A program made the translations under genes and the position numbers. Positions 36,669 to 47,300 of a DNA stretch of 64,000 nt are shown here, in pieces; position 1 is the stretch's first letter, and every line of letters starts with the position of its first letter. The stretch is from assembly GCA_022695795.1 (NCBI GenBank), contig MU404077.1:124001-188000 (forward strand). Direction: 5' to 3'. The DNA comes from Biscogniauxia marginata. Taxonomy: Eukaryota > Ascomycota > Sordariomycetes > Xylariales > Xylariaceae. The notes beneath the pieces were generated by a model. The model was given only the letters and a program-made list of their open reading frames with translations. It did not search any database and had not been told where the DNA came from.

Positions 36669-38819
36669 ATGGCCGAGGAATGGCAACAATGGGCCCTAAG
36701 CGCCGACCGTCTCGCCCAAGAGCCGAAGCTTAGGTCCTCTGCAGAAGTTGCCACGAATGCGACTAAGAGGCCTCTATCCCGTCAACAAGCTGAGTTTCCT
36801 GCGGCACCCCATATCTGGAACGAAGCAATGGACCGGAGTCTGTCACCTATAAAGAAGGAAAATTCAGACTTGCGCGATTCCGTAGGCCAAGCAACCAACG
36901 AAAACTATCAACCCACAGACAATGACCTGAAAAGGGTCCCTATTGAGACAAAATCAGATCTTTCATCGCAGTCTCAAGATGTATACACTGAGGGAAAACC
37001 TCTGGAACACCGGAGCCCCCAAAACGGTACAGCCAAACACCCACGTAACATCAGAGATCAGCCTCTGGAGGGCCAGGACGAGGAAGAAGAGACGGTTGGG
37101 CTTTGGAGAAGTCGATGGGCGGTCAAAGGCAAGCAAATTAAAGCTATCCCCAACAAGCCGCAAGAGTCTACCATTGTGCCAATTAACCTAGAGGAGTCTC
37201 CAGTGTCCGTGCAAACACTTGAGAATGACACCTATTCAAGCAATGGCTGTTCCGTTGCCATTGATAAAGTTTCCGGAGTCTCTAAGGATAAAAAGAACAC
37301 TAGCAACAAGAAAGAGAACATTGCCAGTAAGAATGAAGAAAAGCAATCGATTGGTAAGTTCCTCTTAGCAAAGCGACATGAACCCTCGGCAAGCCACCTA
37401 ACCGATGATCGTCACAAATTAGGCACTACATGTCGGGTTAAAGAAGCTGATCATCAGCCTTTAACAAATAACGTCCTTACTCGCGCTATTGGGGTATGCC
37501 CTAAAATCAGGCCGGAAAGTATTGACCGATTGAGCAAGGTCAGCAACACAGGCGTCACAGAAATCAACTTCGCAAAGCCCTCTGATCACCTAGATATAAA
37601 CGGGCAACCTGAGAGCGACTTTAGAGCCAAGGAACCCCATCAAATATGGACGGGCCAAAACTGGGATGAGACTCGACGGCCTAGAATGAAGAAATACGCA
37701 GATGACACCGCCTCTAAGGATAGTGACGAGGTCATTGTCACATCTTACTTGCAGGAGTATGTTGACAATTGGCGTCAGACGGCCCATCAGATCGAGACGC
37801 ACTTTCTCACATCAGAAGTTAAAAACTCAGAGGATTGTGACGTTGATACAGTGACTGGCAATCTTATGCCACCTGTCGAATTCCCTTTTACAAAGAGCAG
37901 TGAGTCAGTTGTTGACAGACTTGACTTGTGCGTGGACGCTAATATCAACATAGATTACGACGAGGCTGGCAGAATCACTTCGGAAATGCGCATTCAATCC
38001 TGTATCCTAAAGTCATCGGTACGAAAGGCCAAGAAAAAATTGAAGAAGGAAACTCGTACCGCTGCCAAGGTTGATGCTGTGGAGCGGGAGCCTTCTCCTG
38101 AACTCCCTCTTGATCCAAATCAGGTTCTCACTCCATCTCACCTCCGCCCTGCGACTGAATCCGACCTCGAAGGTATTGCGGATATTTATAACAACGAGGT
38201 CAAGCACAGCTACAAGGTTATGGATGTGGAGCCCGTGAGCCTTGAAAAGTTTCGACAGCTCTACCTGGCTTGTCGGAACGAGAAAATGCCTTTTGTTGTT
38301 GCTTTTGAGGGCTGGTACAATTCCCACAAAACTCCTAACCCCAAGTTGATCGGATTTGCCTTGGTCGATGCGGTCGCTAGGGGTCTCACGGGATCGTATG
38401 CAACCCATAGCAGACACGGAGGAAAGATCACAGTCATAGTCCACCCTGACTTTCGCCGCAAGAAGATAGGCACCGCGCTTCTCGACATCATCCTGAGCAG
38501 CTGCTCGCAGCGATATTTTACCAGGCAGGGTTATCAGTTCGAAAACCCCACGCAAGATATGACGCTCATGCGCCCGATGTACAACTCGCGCACCTGGCGC
38601 TACCTGGAGATGGAGGTCATCATCCGCACGGGGGAGAGCGAGGAGGAGACGCGCAAGGGCGACGAGTTCCAGTGGATATGGAACTTCCTCGAAGCCAGGT
38701 TCCTCCTCATTCTCGTGCACTACGATGAGAAGGTTCTGAGGGATCCGAGGACCAATCCCAAGCAGGGGCTCGACAGACTCACTTTCCGACACATCTGCCG
38801 TAACTTGAAGGAGGATTAA
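36669..38819 (+). CDS. GNAT-family N-acetyltransferase with long disordered N-terminus
   Basis: A single-exon frame of 716 residues. Residues 1-490 are polar, low in hydrophobics and without a domain. Residues about 492-640 form a GNAT fold: LRPATESDLEGIADIYN opens it, in the style of the phosphinothricin/aminoacyl acetyltransferase branch. Motif A is ITVIVHPDFRRKKIGTALL, with the acetyl-CoA loop RRKKIGT at about 596-602. A further conserved-looking C-terminal part (WRYLEMEV onward) follows. GNAT enzymes move acetyl from acetyl-CoA to an amine. The acceptor is unknown; the long N-terminal tail suggests a regulatory role or a protein target. The start at 36669 is the first ATG of the frame. 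Confidence 0.88.
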   Translation: MAEEWQQWALSADRLAQEPKLRSSAEVATNATKRPLSRQQAEFPAAPHIWNEAMDRSLSPIKKENSDLRDSVGQATNENYQPTDNDLKRVPIETKSDLSSQSQDVYTEGKPLEHRSPQNGTAKHPRNIRDQPLEGQDEEEETVGLWRSRWAVKGKQIKAIPNKPQESTIVPINLEESPVSVQTLENDTYSSNGCSVAIDKVSGVSKDKKNTSNKKENIASKNEEKQSIGKFLLAKRHEPSASHLTDDRHKLGTTCRVKEADHQPLTNNVLTRAIGVCPKIRPESIDRLSKVSNTGVTEINFAKPSDHLDINGQPESDFRAKEPHQIWTGQNWDETRRPRMKKYADDTASKDSDEVIVTSYLQEYVDNWRQTAHQIETHFLTSEVKNSEDCDVDTVTGNLMPPVEFPFTKSSESVVDRLDLCVDANINIDYDEAGRITSEMRIQSCILKSSVRKAKKKLKKETRTAAKVDAVEREPSPELPLDPNQVLTPSHLRPATESDLEGIADIYNNEVKHSYKVMDVEPVSLEKFRQLYLACRNEKMPFVVAFEGWYNSHKTPNPKLIGFALVDAVARGLTGSYATHSRHGGKITVIVHPDFRRKKIGTALLDIILSSCSQRYFTRQGYQFENPTQDMTLMRPMYNSRTWRYLEMEVIIRTGESEEETRKGDEFQWIWNFLEARFLLILVHYDEKVLRDPRTNPKQGLDRLTFRHICRNLKED

Positions 38820-39884
38820 ATAATCCCCGCCTTTCTGCTACTCAGGGCTGCTCGGAGCTGGCATCGAGAGGGACACAATCAGCCTCGACGAATGAATGGA
38901 CGAGGGCCGGCTACTCGACAACACATGTTTCATTACATATACGATGCTTTTCTTCACTTGATGCACATTTCGTTTTCTATTTCCACGACCATAATTTCTT
39001 GGGGGTCACAACATCAGAATAAGGACTGAACGCCCCAGATGGGATCTTGCTTGGGTGTCCTTTGACTATATTTCCCATTGGCTTGATCGACTATACCTCT
39101 CTGATTATACTCGCCGGATCTTCGTCTATGGTAATCGGTTGATTTTTTCTGCATCTTAATACACACGGACGTTCTCGCCCCTTTTCGACAGTGGAAAGGC
39201 ACCAGAGATTCATTTGTTTCACTTCTCTTTTTAACCCCCTCCCCTCCCCTTCTGGATCAATAATCTCTCTAGGAAAGATTAAATCCGATGGTTCGATTAG
39301 TAGGAGGGTGCGCAGGTGAAGGAAAACATCAACAAAAATAAGGCAAAAAAAAAAACCCCTCCTGGGGAGAACGGTGCCGATTTTCTATGATCTGCTCGTT
39401 GGACGGTCGGTTTCGACAAGGTTGTTGGATTTACCCCGTCCCGTGTATCTCGGTGGCTGCTGGCAATGAATAAATGTAAAAAACATACACATGTAAGACT
39501 AGACTAGGAACGAGACAACCCAGAAGTTGTCGAGGTGTGAGGAAGTAATGAGATCTCGAGGGTTTCTATACCTGACTACACCGACTTTACGTTTTGATAT
39601 CTTTCACCTTTAATCCACCCTTGGCCCCTTCCATATTGTCCTGACGCCCAGATTACTAACCTAAGCTGTTATCATATACAGATAAGTATACCGAGCCCCC
39701 GACTAACAAAGTCAGAGTCCGATACGGGAAAAGGGGTTATCATAATAGTTTTCTAATTACTATTCCCTTCCTTTTATACTTCCTTACCCCAAGCCCTAAG
39801 AAAGTAATTAATAGGCATACCCACCTATCCATACCTGTGTGATCAAAACCAGCCAGTTGCCATCTCCATCGCCATCGCCAACCA
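38820..39884. other. Convergent spacer, no supported gene
   Basis: Lies between convergent genes. It contains a short A run near 39350 and AT-rich sequence. Nothing else is seen. Confidence 0.55.
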
Positions 39885-42066
39885 TCAAGTCCCATGCTCC
39901 TGACTTTTCTTCCCGCGCACCTCGAGCCAGAATCTATACAGCGCGCCACGCTCGACTTCATCCCCTTTGTTCTTGCCCTTCTCCTTTTCTCGCGGTTCCA
40001 AATTTCCCTCCCCAGACACAGGCGTGTCATCAGTATCACCACCACCCGTCCCACGCGCCGGCATCCCCTCGAGCGCCCTCCTCACCTCTGCCCTGACGTC
40101 GAATGCGTAGAAGAAGCGCCGCACCTCGGGACTGAAATTGTACGCGCGGTGGGAGAAGAGCTTGCGCTCGTGCTCGCACGTCAAGGCAGCTGCGTCGTTG
40201 TTTTCGTCAGTCTCGAACCCACAACCATGGTCATCCGTACTAGTATCGTAGGCGCCGCCGAGCAGGTTCCAGAGCTGTTCGGCCTTCCTGCGGGGCCAGT
40301 CCGCCGTCGCTCCCGGGGCCGCCTCGCTGAGGTGCTGGTTCAGGTGGATGTGGCGCTTGAGGACCGACGTGTAGAGCTTGAGGCGCGAGGGCACTAGGGA
40401 CGGGTCGGTGATCCCGGCGAAGAGTACCTCGAGCGCCGCGGCTTCCTCGATGGCGAGGACGGAACCTTGGGCTGGGCATGGAGTTTGTCAGCGTACCGGG
40501 AAGATAAGAGGTTGATGTGAAGAGCGTTGTGCGTAAAGTCCCGATACTATGAAAGAGGGAATCGAAAGGGAAGAGAAATGAAGCGAGGTATCGCTTACCA
40601 TGCGTAGGCCACACCGCCCCGGCCGCATCTCCCAGCAATACGGCGCGACCCTTATGATATCTTTCCAGGGGCTCGCGCCTCCGCATGCGGAACGCCCGGA
40701 TGTCGTCCGCCATGAGCACGAGTTTGCAGAGCGCGGGATGGTACGGGGCGACGAGCTTCAGCACATCCTTCTTGGGCGTCTCGTGCGCGTTCCACACGTG
40801 CTTATCCGGATCGTCGCCATCGTCCTCTTTCTCGTCCTCCTCCCACTGATCCTTGTCTTCATCACTGCTGCTGCTGCTACTCCACTTCTTGTTCCGATCA
40901 AGGATGATATTCCTGTTTCTGTGGCCATCAGCGGCTCGGTGGCTGTGTCGCACCACGACGTTCAGGACCTCGTTGGCGCGGCAGGGATATGCTACTACGT
41001 AGAAGGCCTTGGGGAGGTCGAATGCCACGCTGTACCCGGCCTTGGGACTCTGGTTCTGGTCCTGGCCTTCGTCGTTACATTCTTCAGCTCCGTAAACGGC
41101 TGCGACGTCCGGGTCCGCGAGCACGGACGCCATGGGGATTAGGAACCGGTATGCAGTCCATCCCGTGTCTTTCAGGCGCGTGCGGTTCTCTGTGACTTCT
41201 TTGATGAAGCTAGACTTAACACAAGCGTTATGAAAGGTTAGAAAGCGGAACCAAGAGCCACTATCCAGTATACCTATTCATATAGGTAAAAAGGAAAGCT
41301 CGATTAGGGATAACACACACCTGGATCCCATCCGCGACGACGAGCAAGTCTTTCTGGACCGTCTTCCCATCCTCGAGCTTCACGACGCCCTCCTCGCAGT
41401 CCAGATCCACGACCCTGGTCCCGAACCTCAGGACTGTGTCGTCTGCTGCTATCTCCTGGCCCTCTTGTGCGAACCCCGACGCTGGGGCGGTCGCCATGAT
41501 CCGCAGCGCCGCGTGCAGGTCCGCACGGTGGTAGAACCGCATCGGCGCGCCAAACTGGGCCCGGAGGGTCGACACGAAGTGCACGACAGAAGGGCGCAGC
41601 GTCTGCGCCGGCATCAAGATTACGTAGGCAGCCTCGACGGCGCGGGCTTTGGCGGAGGCGTACAGCCTGGATGCTTCGGGTGGAGAAGCAGGGGGGGAGG
41701 AAGAGGAAGACGGAGCGGCGTCGAGGCCCCAGGACTCGAGGATGCGCGCTCCGTTTGGCGTGATGGTTATCGCGGCGCCGGCTTCGTTCTTGAAGGTTGA
41801 CTTCTCGAAGACCTGGACGTAGGGTAAGGTATTTTAGCCGATGGATTGATTAGAAGGATATAATAGGGAGTAGAAAGAAAGGGGGATAATGTTCCTGCCA
41901 TCCCTGAAGCAAGATGATATCCACGAGGTGGGAATAAACAGGGACAAGAAATATACCATGGATATATCATACTCACCTCGACATCAGCACCCGCACGACG
42001 CAGCGCGATAGCCGCGCTCAAGCCCCCAATACCCGCACCGACGATGCCGACCTTCAGCGGCGCCAT
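39885..42066 (-). CDS. FAD-dependent monooxygenase (salicylate-hydroxylase-like)
   Basis: Four exons join in phase: 42066-41977, 41812-41321, 41214-40599 and 40471-39885, giving 594 residues. The N-terminal Rossmann motif VGAGIGG (9-15) binds the ADP part of FAD. ADG at 190-192 is the DG motif of class A flavoprotein hydroxylases. LLGDAAGAVWPTHAQG, with the GD pair at 389-390, is the second FAD-contact motif. Such enzymes use NAD(P)H and oxygen to hydroxylate aromatic or polyketide substrates. The substrate is not readable, and no biosynthetic core gene lies nearby. Unusual points: an acidic, Ser/Asp/Glu-rich insertion at about 300-335 and another charged loop near the C-terminus make the protein longer than the usual 400-450 residues. 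No signal peptide or membrane span is evident. Confidence 0.9.
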
Positions 42067-43259
42067 TTCCCCCCTCGAATCCTCCGATCTAGTTAGTGTG
42101 TCTAGGTATATCTCTGTATACGCCTGTTTTGACCGTAGACATTAACTCCTGGGACGTAGGAAGCGTGACAGGCTGTTTAAGTCGGTAGAATGGTAGTCTG
42201 GTTGTCAAACCAAGTCAAAGAGAGAGAGAAGACCACCCGCGGGAGCAAATATGGATCGACCGATGCGAGTTCGAGTTAAGGTCAAGTTGGAAAAGAAGAA
42301 TTCATAATGATATTTCTATATTAAGGGGTTTCTCGTAGTGTGTCTGTATGTCCGATCAAGGATAGTAGCAGTACCGTGGCGATATATAATAGGAAAGCAA
42401 TGCTAAGGGTAAGAAAAGGAGGAGGCCGGGGGAGTTGGATGTATCATAGGTTAGGTGGGTAGATCCGGGGGTGTGAAAGCGAAGGTCTACGGTTTCAAGC
42501 AGATACATTACCTCATATCAGACCCAAGAGAGCGAGAGACGTCATAGCCTGTAGTACTTGCCGTTTACAAGTCAGTACCTATCATAGATAGGTAGCTCCT
42601 TCCAATCCGGCAAGTAAAGTCTCCCGGTGCGACTTCCGGTCGATCAGTACTCATATCGAGAAAGAATACAGGTATAATACCTCCAGAGGTCGTTAGGAGT
42701 TAAAAGACACTTCAGTCATCAGCCCCCCTCACATAAACCACAGCACACAGCAGCATTGCACTGATCAATCTATTGTCAATGGAATCTAACTAGGTACATA
42801 ACTAGAAATGCTACCTCATACCTACCTACCTACCTAGGTAGCTAAGTAGGTAGATAGGAAGTAATATGAATATTCCCGGGAACATAACATCCACATTGCT
42901 CCCCATCGCCCTTTAACCCTCCTCAAGCTTCAAAAAAGAGACATTGATGAGCCGGAAAAAAAATCCAACAAGCAATTCTAAGATAATTCCCTCCCCACAC
43001 ATGATTGGAACTCCTCTCTCGCAAACCCGATAAAAATGGACTTTGTACAATACCTAGTCGCTCCATCCTATTACGCCGTCTTCCTTGTCCATGTAACATG
43101 TAAGATGATAAGATAGATAGATAGAACTCCTCTCGACAAGAAAAGGTCGGCCGAGACGCCAGATAAACCCCGGGAACCTGCCTCCTTATGGGCTTCGAGG
43201 ATTGAAAAATGCACACGAATTCGCGACTAGAACATCGCGTCGTAATTGTTGGTTCGTTC
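42067..43259. other. Spacer with inverted AGGT repeat
   Basis: Promoter side of the monooxygenase gene and downstream side of the F-box gene. It holds the hairpin repeat at about 42820-42860 and a GATA run near 43110-43125. No supported gene. Confidence 0.55.
42820..42860. repeat. Inverted TACC/GGTA repeat, potential hairpin
   Basis: Tandem TACC units run into CCTAGG and then into tandem GGTA/AGGT units, so the two halves are reverse complements and could fold into a hairpin. It is the longest example of a motif that recurs in spacers throughout the window. Confidence 0.75.
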
Positions 43260-45332
43260 CTACATGATAGCGCACGAAGCCGCCATAGTCCGCGCGCGCC
43301 TGCGGCCCGCCGCGCCGGCCCCGCCTTCCTCCTCGTCCGCGTGGAGGATCTGGGCCTCCCGAGCCCGGCGCCGTCGCCGGCGCAGACCGGCACCGCTCGC
43401 CCCGGCCTCCTCTACGGCCTGCATGTAGTCCGCCCACTTCCTCTCCAGCCGCCCGGCGGCCGCGAAATCGCCCTTCAAGACGCGCTGCGTGTGTTGTTCG
43501 ACCGTCTGCTGCCACCCGTAGAAGCATTTGAGGCCGATTATCTCGGTCGGGTAGGTCGGCGTGTTGCTGGAGGGCTGCCGGATCTCGGCGTTCCACGACA
43601 GGACCTCACGAATGCCGGTCCAAGTGACCATCTGGCAGTCGTACACCACCAGCTTCAGTCCCACGCGCGGGCGAGAGCTGCGAGTCGATGTTCTGGCCGC
43701 GCGAGATCGGACCATAGCTGCCGCTTCGGTGAGGACAAGATCACCGATCCGCGTGTTGTCCATGTCGACGCTCTTGAGGCTGACACATTTCTTTATGACA
43801 GGTAGCATGCCTATATCGCTAAGGTTTTCACAATAGCTAACAGACAGATGTTCAAGCCTTGGCGCGCAGGGGGCCTTGGCAAGATGCTCGGAAAGGATAT
43901 CGTTGGTGAGTTCAGAGAGATCCTCTAGCTCTAGATGAGTAAGGCGTGGAGTCGTAGCGAGAATGGATTCCAGGGCCGAATCGGTCAGCGATGTGCAGCC
44001 GCTCAACTGCAGACCTTGAAGCTCTGGTACAAGATAACCTAGGGACTTGACTCCCTGGTCAGTCAATTGCGAACATCGGCTCAGATCTAGATGTCGGAGC
44101 TTTCTAGGTGGGACGATCGGTCGATCTGTAAGGATATCAATTTCAGGCTTGGCACCATGGATCATGGTCTTGAGCGCATCGTCATCAAGCTCCATGCAAC
44201 CACTCAACACTAGCCTCTCCAGATTGTTCGTCTCAAAGATGGCCTCGGCAACATCCAGGTTGTTGAAGCCTTTGATTTCCCCGGCCCGCAGATCCCTCAG
44301 CCGGGGGCAGCCCCGTACAATCATCCTGACTCCTCGAGCGTCCATGTGCTTGCACCAAGACACATTGAGCGACTCAAGCTGCGGGCAATGCTGCGATATA
44401 ATCTTGCATGCGCTATTTGTCACCGCTGTCATGCTCGTGAGGTTCAAGTTGGCAAGCTTGCCATTATTTCGGATGAGGCTGTGCAACGTGGACTTCTGGA
44501 AATTCCGACATCCTTCCAGGGTGGCATTGATCAAGTTCTTGCAAGCCTTCACAACGACCTCGGCACGCTTGTAATGTTCAATTTGAAGACAGCCCCGAAT
44601 GTTGAGGTCCTTGACAAAAGGACCGGCCGAGACTATTATCTTGGCCAGAGACTCGGCGGGAATCTGAGTGTAGAATTCGGTCGCATCAAAGCGGGTCCAC
44701 AGTTGACCGTCAAAGCAAAACTTATAGAAATCCTTGCTGACACGTGAACTACGGACGAGCTCTTTCGGGCGAAGGTAGGAGAAGATATGGACTCGGATCT
44801 CGTCAGGCATGTCCACCCAGAAGTCATAGGGAGACTTTCGAGGCACGCCGGTGGTGCCGGTCCTAGACTTGGTGGCTATGACGTCGGCGGGCAGAGAGGC
44901 GGTGGTGGGCAGGCATGTGGTGGAGGCGTGCGCAACCCTGCGAGTTGCCAGTCGAGTGTCGATGGCGTCGAAGGCAGGAAAATCGGTATTTGGACTTGCA
45001 GGGAAGGAAGGCTGGCCGCAGGAAGAGTTACCCGGAGCGACGCTGCCGGGCGCATATTGGCCATACGAGGGAGCTGCCGCGAGACTAACACATGATAGAC
45101 TACCTCGGGTGCCGTAGGGAGAACTCGACGAGCGAGCACGGCCGATCTGAGCTAACGATGGCGATGACGAGATTCTCTGAATGCCCCTCAACAACCTCTG
45201 ACGGCGTCTTTCCTTGGGGGCATCATCGGGTGGCGTGATGACAGGTGATTCCTCCTCGATAGGGGAAGGAAATTGGCTCGTCTCGATCGAGCTCGTCGAC
45301 GCTGTGTGGGACATTGTGAATTGGGTTGGCAT
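43260..45332 (-). CDS. F-box/LRR protein with C-terminal CaaX box
   Basis: A single-exon frame of 690 residues. Residues 1-165 are Ser/Pro-rich. An F-box (about 170-216; MPDEIRVHIFSYL, then LVRSSRVSKDFY) should bind Skp1 in an SCF ubiquitin ligase. From about 235 to 560 there are leucine-rich repeats of the Cys-containing F-box type (for example LRHLDLSRCSQLTDQGVKSL), which recruit substrate. A basic stretch (RRRRRR) near 655 precedes the end. The protein ends ...ASCAIM, a CaaX box; Met in the last place favours farnesylation. This layout recalls animal FBXL2, whose CaaX box anchors the ligase to membranes. An in-frame ATG six codons in could also serve as start. I give no symbol because one-to-one orthology to Grr1 or Pof2 is unclear. 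Confidence 0.9.
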   Translation of the reverse strand: MPTQFTMSHTASTSSIETSQFPSPIEEESPVITPPDDAPKERRRQRLLRGIQRISSSPSLAQIGRARSSSSPYGTRGSLSCVSLAAAPSYGQYAPGSVAPGNSSCGQPSFPASPNTDFPAFDAIDTRLATRRVAHASTTCLPTTASLPADVIATKSRTGTTGVPRKSPYDFWVDMPDEIRVHIFSYLRPKELVRSSRVSKDFYKFCFDGQLWTRFDATEFYTQIPAESLAKIIVSAGPFVKDLNIRGCLQIEHYKRAEVVVKACKNLINATLEGCRNFQKSTLHSLIRNNGKLANLNLTSMTAVTNSACKIISQHCPQLESLNVSWCKHMDARGVRMIVRGCPRLRDLRAGEIKGFNNLDVAEAIFETNNLERLVLSGCMELDDDALKTMIHGAKPEIDILTDRPIVPPRKLRHLDLSRCSQLTDQGVKSLGYLVPELQGLQLSGCTSLTDSALESILATTPRLTHLELEDLSELTNDILSEHLAKAPCAPRLEHLSVSYCENLSDIGMLPVIKKCVSLKSVDMDNTRIGDLVLTEAAAMVRSRAARTSTRSSRPRVGLKLVVYDCQMVTWTGIREVLSWNAEIRQPSSNTPTYPTEIIGLKCFYGWQQTVEQHTQRVLKGDFAAAGRLERKWADYMQAVEEAGASGAGLRRRRRRAREAQILHADEEEGGAGAAGRRRARTMAASCAIM

Positions 45333-46734
45333 TCAACTCTGGCCCGAGAGTTTCACCAGAGACGAGGTGGGATTATAAGCAAAAGGATCGAAGACGGAGA
45401 AGCGTCCTGGTCAAAGCCCGGCTGGCGGCTGTTGGTTGAGCGAGATGGTGATGCGACGTCGATGCGGGGCTTTCGACGGGTGTCGACGAGGGGAGTGGAA
45501 AACAGTATCTCAATTGACGATAACCTTTAGCATCCAAAAGATGTCGGCTCGGACATGACCCAAGTAGCAATCTATCAATCGCGCTCCCGGATGTTATATG
45601 CTATGGCAGTTTAATAAAAAACGAGTGTCGGGCCTGTCCAGCGTGGAAACAGGGAAGATGGAAGAGAAGGCGAATCTCAGGGGGGAGAGAATACGAAGTA
45701 GAGATGGGTCGATGGACTGGAATTGAACTCTGGAATTGGGGGGAAAATGTGGTTTCTTCTTCTTTCGGTTCCAGCACGCAGTAAGCTGGCTCGAGCTTCG
45801 CTGACCCGAGTGACAGGCTTTCTGATTCGACTGTGAATAAAGAGCACCTAGTCAGCTCAAGTACCAAAGAATGAAGGTTGACTCGTACCGCCAAAGTTTA
45901 AACGTTGAACGGACGAAGAAACGGGCTCGAACGAGCTCAGCCTCAATACAAGGTAGGCAGGTACTCGAGGTAAGTAAGTATGCACCTAGTTTAAAGTCCC
46001 TCACACATGCTTGTAAATAAGTAGGTAGGTAATTAATGCAACCGTCAGGGCATCAACTTCGTCGGAAACAAAGAGCTTTGAACCAACTGGCATAGTCGAG
46101 GAAGATATGTATTGACAATATATCTAGAGCAATATCTGAAAAACGAGGAGGAATGAAATGGATGGAATGGAGTTCAGGTGTCACACCATGAACTATGTAA
46201 TTGCCAACGGACGTGTTAGATGTTGTGATAACCTCGAAGTATTACCTGACTTGCCCATGTGAGCCCTCCCTGGAGGCATACAATCGAAGGGTCGGGCTCT
46301 TATCGCAGGTGGAAATGGCGCTTTATCAGGACATGGGGGTGGGGAACCCTGGCTTTTTTAGCACTGGGACCCTTGTGAAGGACATGCCATCGAAGTACCC
46401 ACACTTGAGTACCCCTCACCACCATCCATCACCGCGCAGTGACTTCACCCGAAAAATACCTACCTAGGTAGGCTTTGCTGCTTTAAGCTTGGGCCTAGCC
46501 AAAGCTTGATAAAAATACCTAAGAAATGTGGATGAAGAAATCATACATAACCGACTTTAACGTAATCAACAGGCTTTACATTGAAATATTTCATTACGGA
46601 AGGCTTTCCGTTATACTTGCCTAGGTCTGGTTTAAGACCGAGTTGTTCTCCCATATCGAAAATTTCTTCTTGGTCAAACCTCTAATATTGAGTTGAGGCA
46701 GTACCTAGGTAGATATATATGTTCTTATTCTACA
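45333..46734. other. Spacer upstream of the F-box gene
   Basis: It should contain the F-box promoter. AGGT blocks lie near 46,020, 46,460 and 46,700. Short frames on both strands show nothing recognisable. Confidence 0.55.
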
Positions 46735-47300
46735 TAGAATCTCTCGACAATCCCTTTCTCTACCGCTGTCATCGCCCCCACGGCTTCATCGATCAACTCG
46801 TAGGTTGACTCGCCCCAGCTCTTGTCTTCGCGCAACTCGATCAGTCGACGCTTCTAGAACCGCCACCGTTCGAGACTGGACCCTCTTAACCCGGCGAACA
46901 ATGGCCCTATAGGGTAAGGGTCCGAGTATCTAGACTCCAGCTTTCTCTCATCTCAACCCAGATATCTGGTAAACTCTTCCATCCCTCGACCCCATTCAGC
47001 TTACGAACAATACTAGCAAGAATATTTTATCCATAAGGTCTGTAGAGTACAGAGCCTGCAACGCGATTTAGACCGGACCAGGTACTACGTGGAAGAGTCT
47101 GGTCTATAAGGAGTTTCCCAGGAGTGAGTCCAAATAAGCCATCCGTAAAGCGTTGTGATTTTCAGCTCCTGGCCGGAACCCAACGTCGACGATGACCGAC
47201 TCAAGTAAATCGAGAGTACTCAACTCGTCTTCTCTCATGAGCTCGACCAAGCTATTCACTTTCTCTCACATACTCCATACGCTCCCACTTCAGATGTGAT
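46735..47300 (-). pseudogene. Decayed coding remnant, family unknown
   Basis: The minus strand carries clear but broken coding sequence. From the 5' side it reads VNSLVELMREDELSTLDLL and GFRPG, then after a shift FGLTPGKLLIDQTLPRS and NRVAGSVLY. Past stops come GVEGWKSLPDIWVEMRESW and finally RRLIELREDKSWGESTYEL. At least one frameshift and several stops separate the parts. The composition is strongly protein-like, but I do not recognise the family. Confidence 0.5.

Noticed and set aside
38013..38792. 259-codon minus-strand frame
   Set aside because: Antisense shadow of the GNAT domain.
11897..42066. Secondary-metabolite cluster joining the epoxide hydrolase and FAD monooxygenase
   Set aside because: They lie 27 kb apart with unrelated genes between them and no synthase, transporter or cluster regulator nearby.
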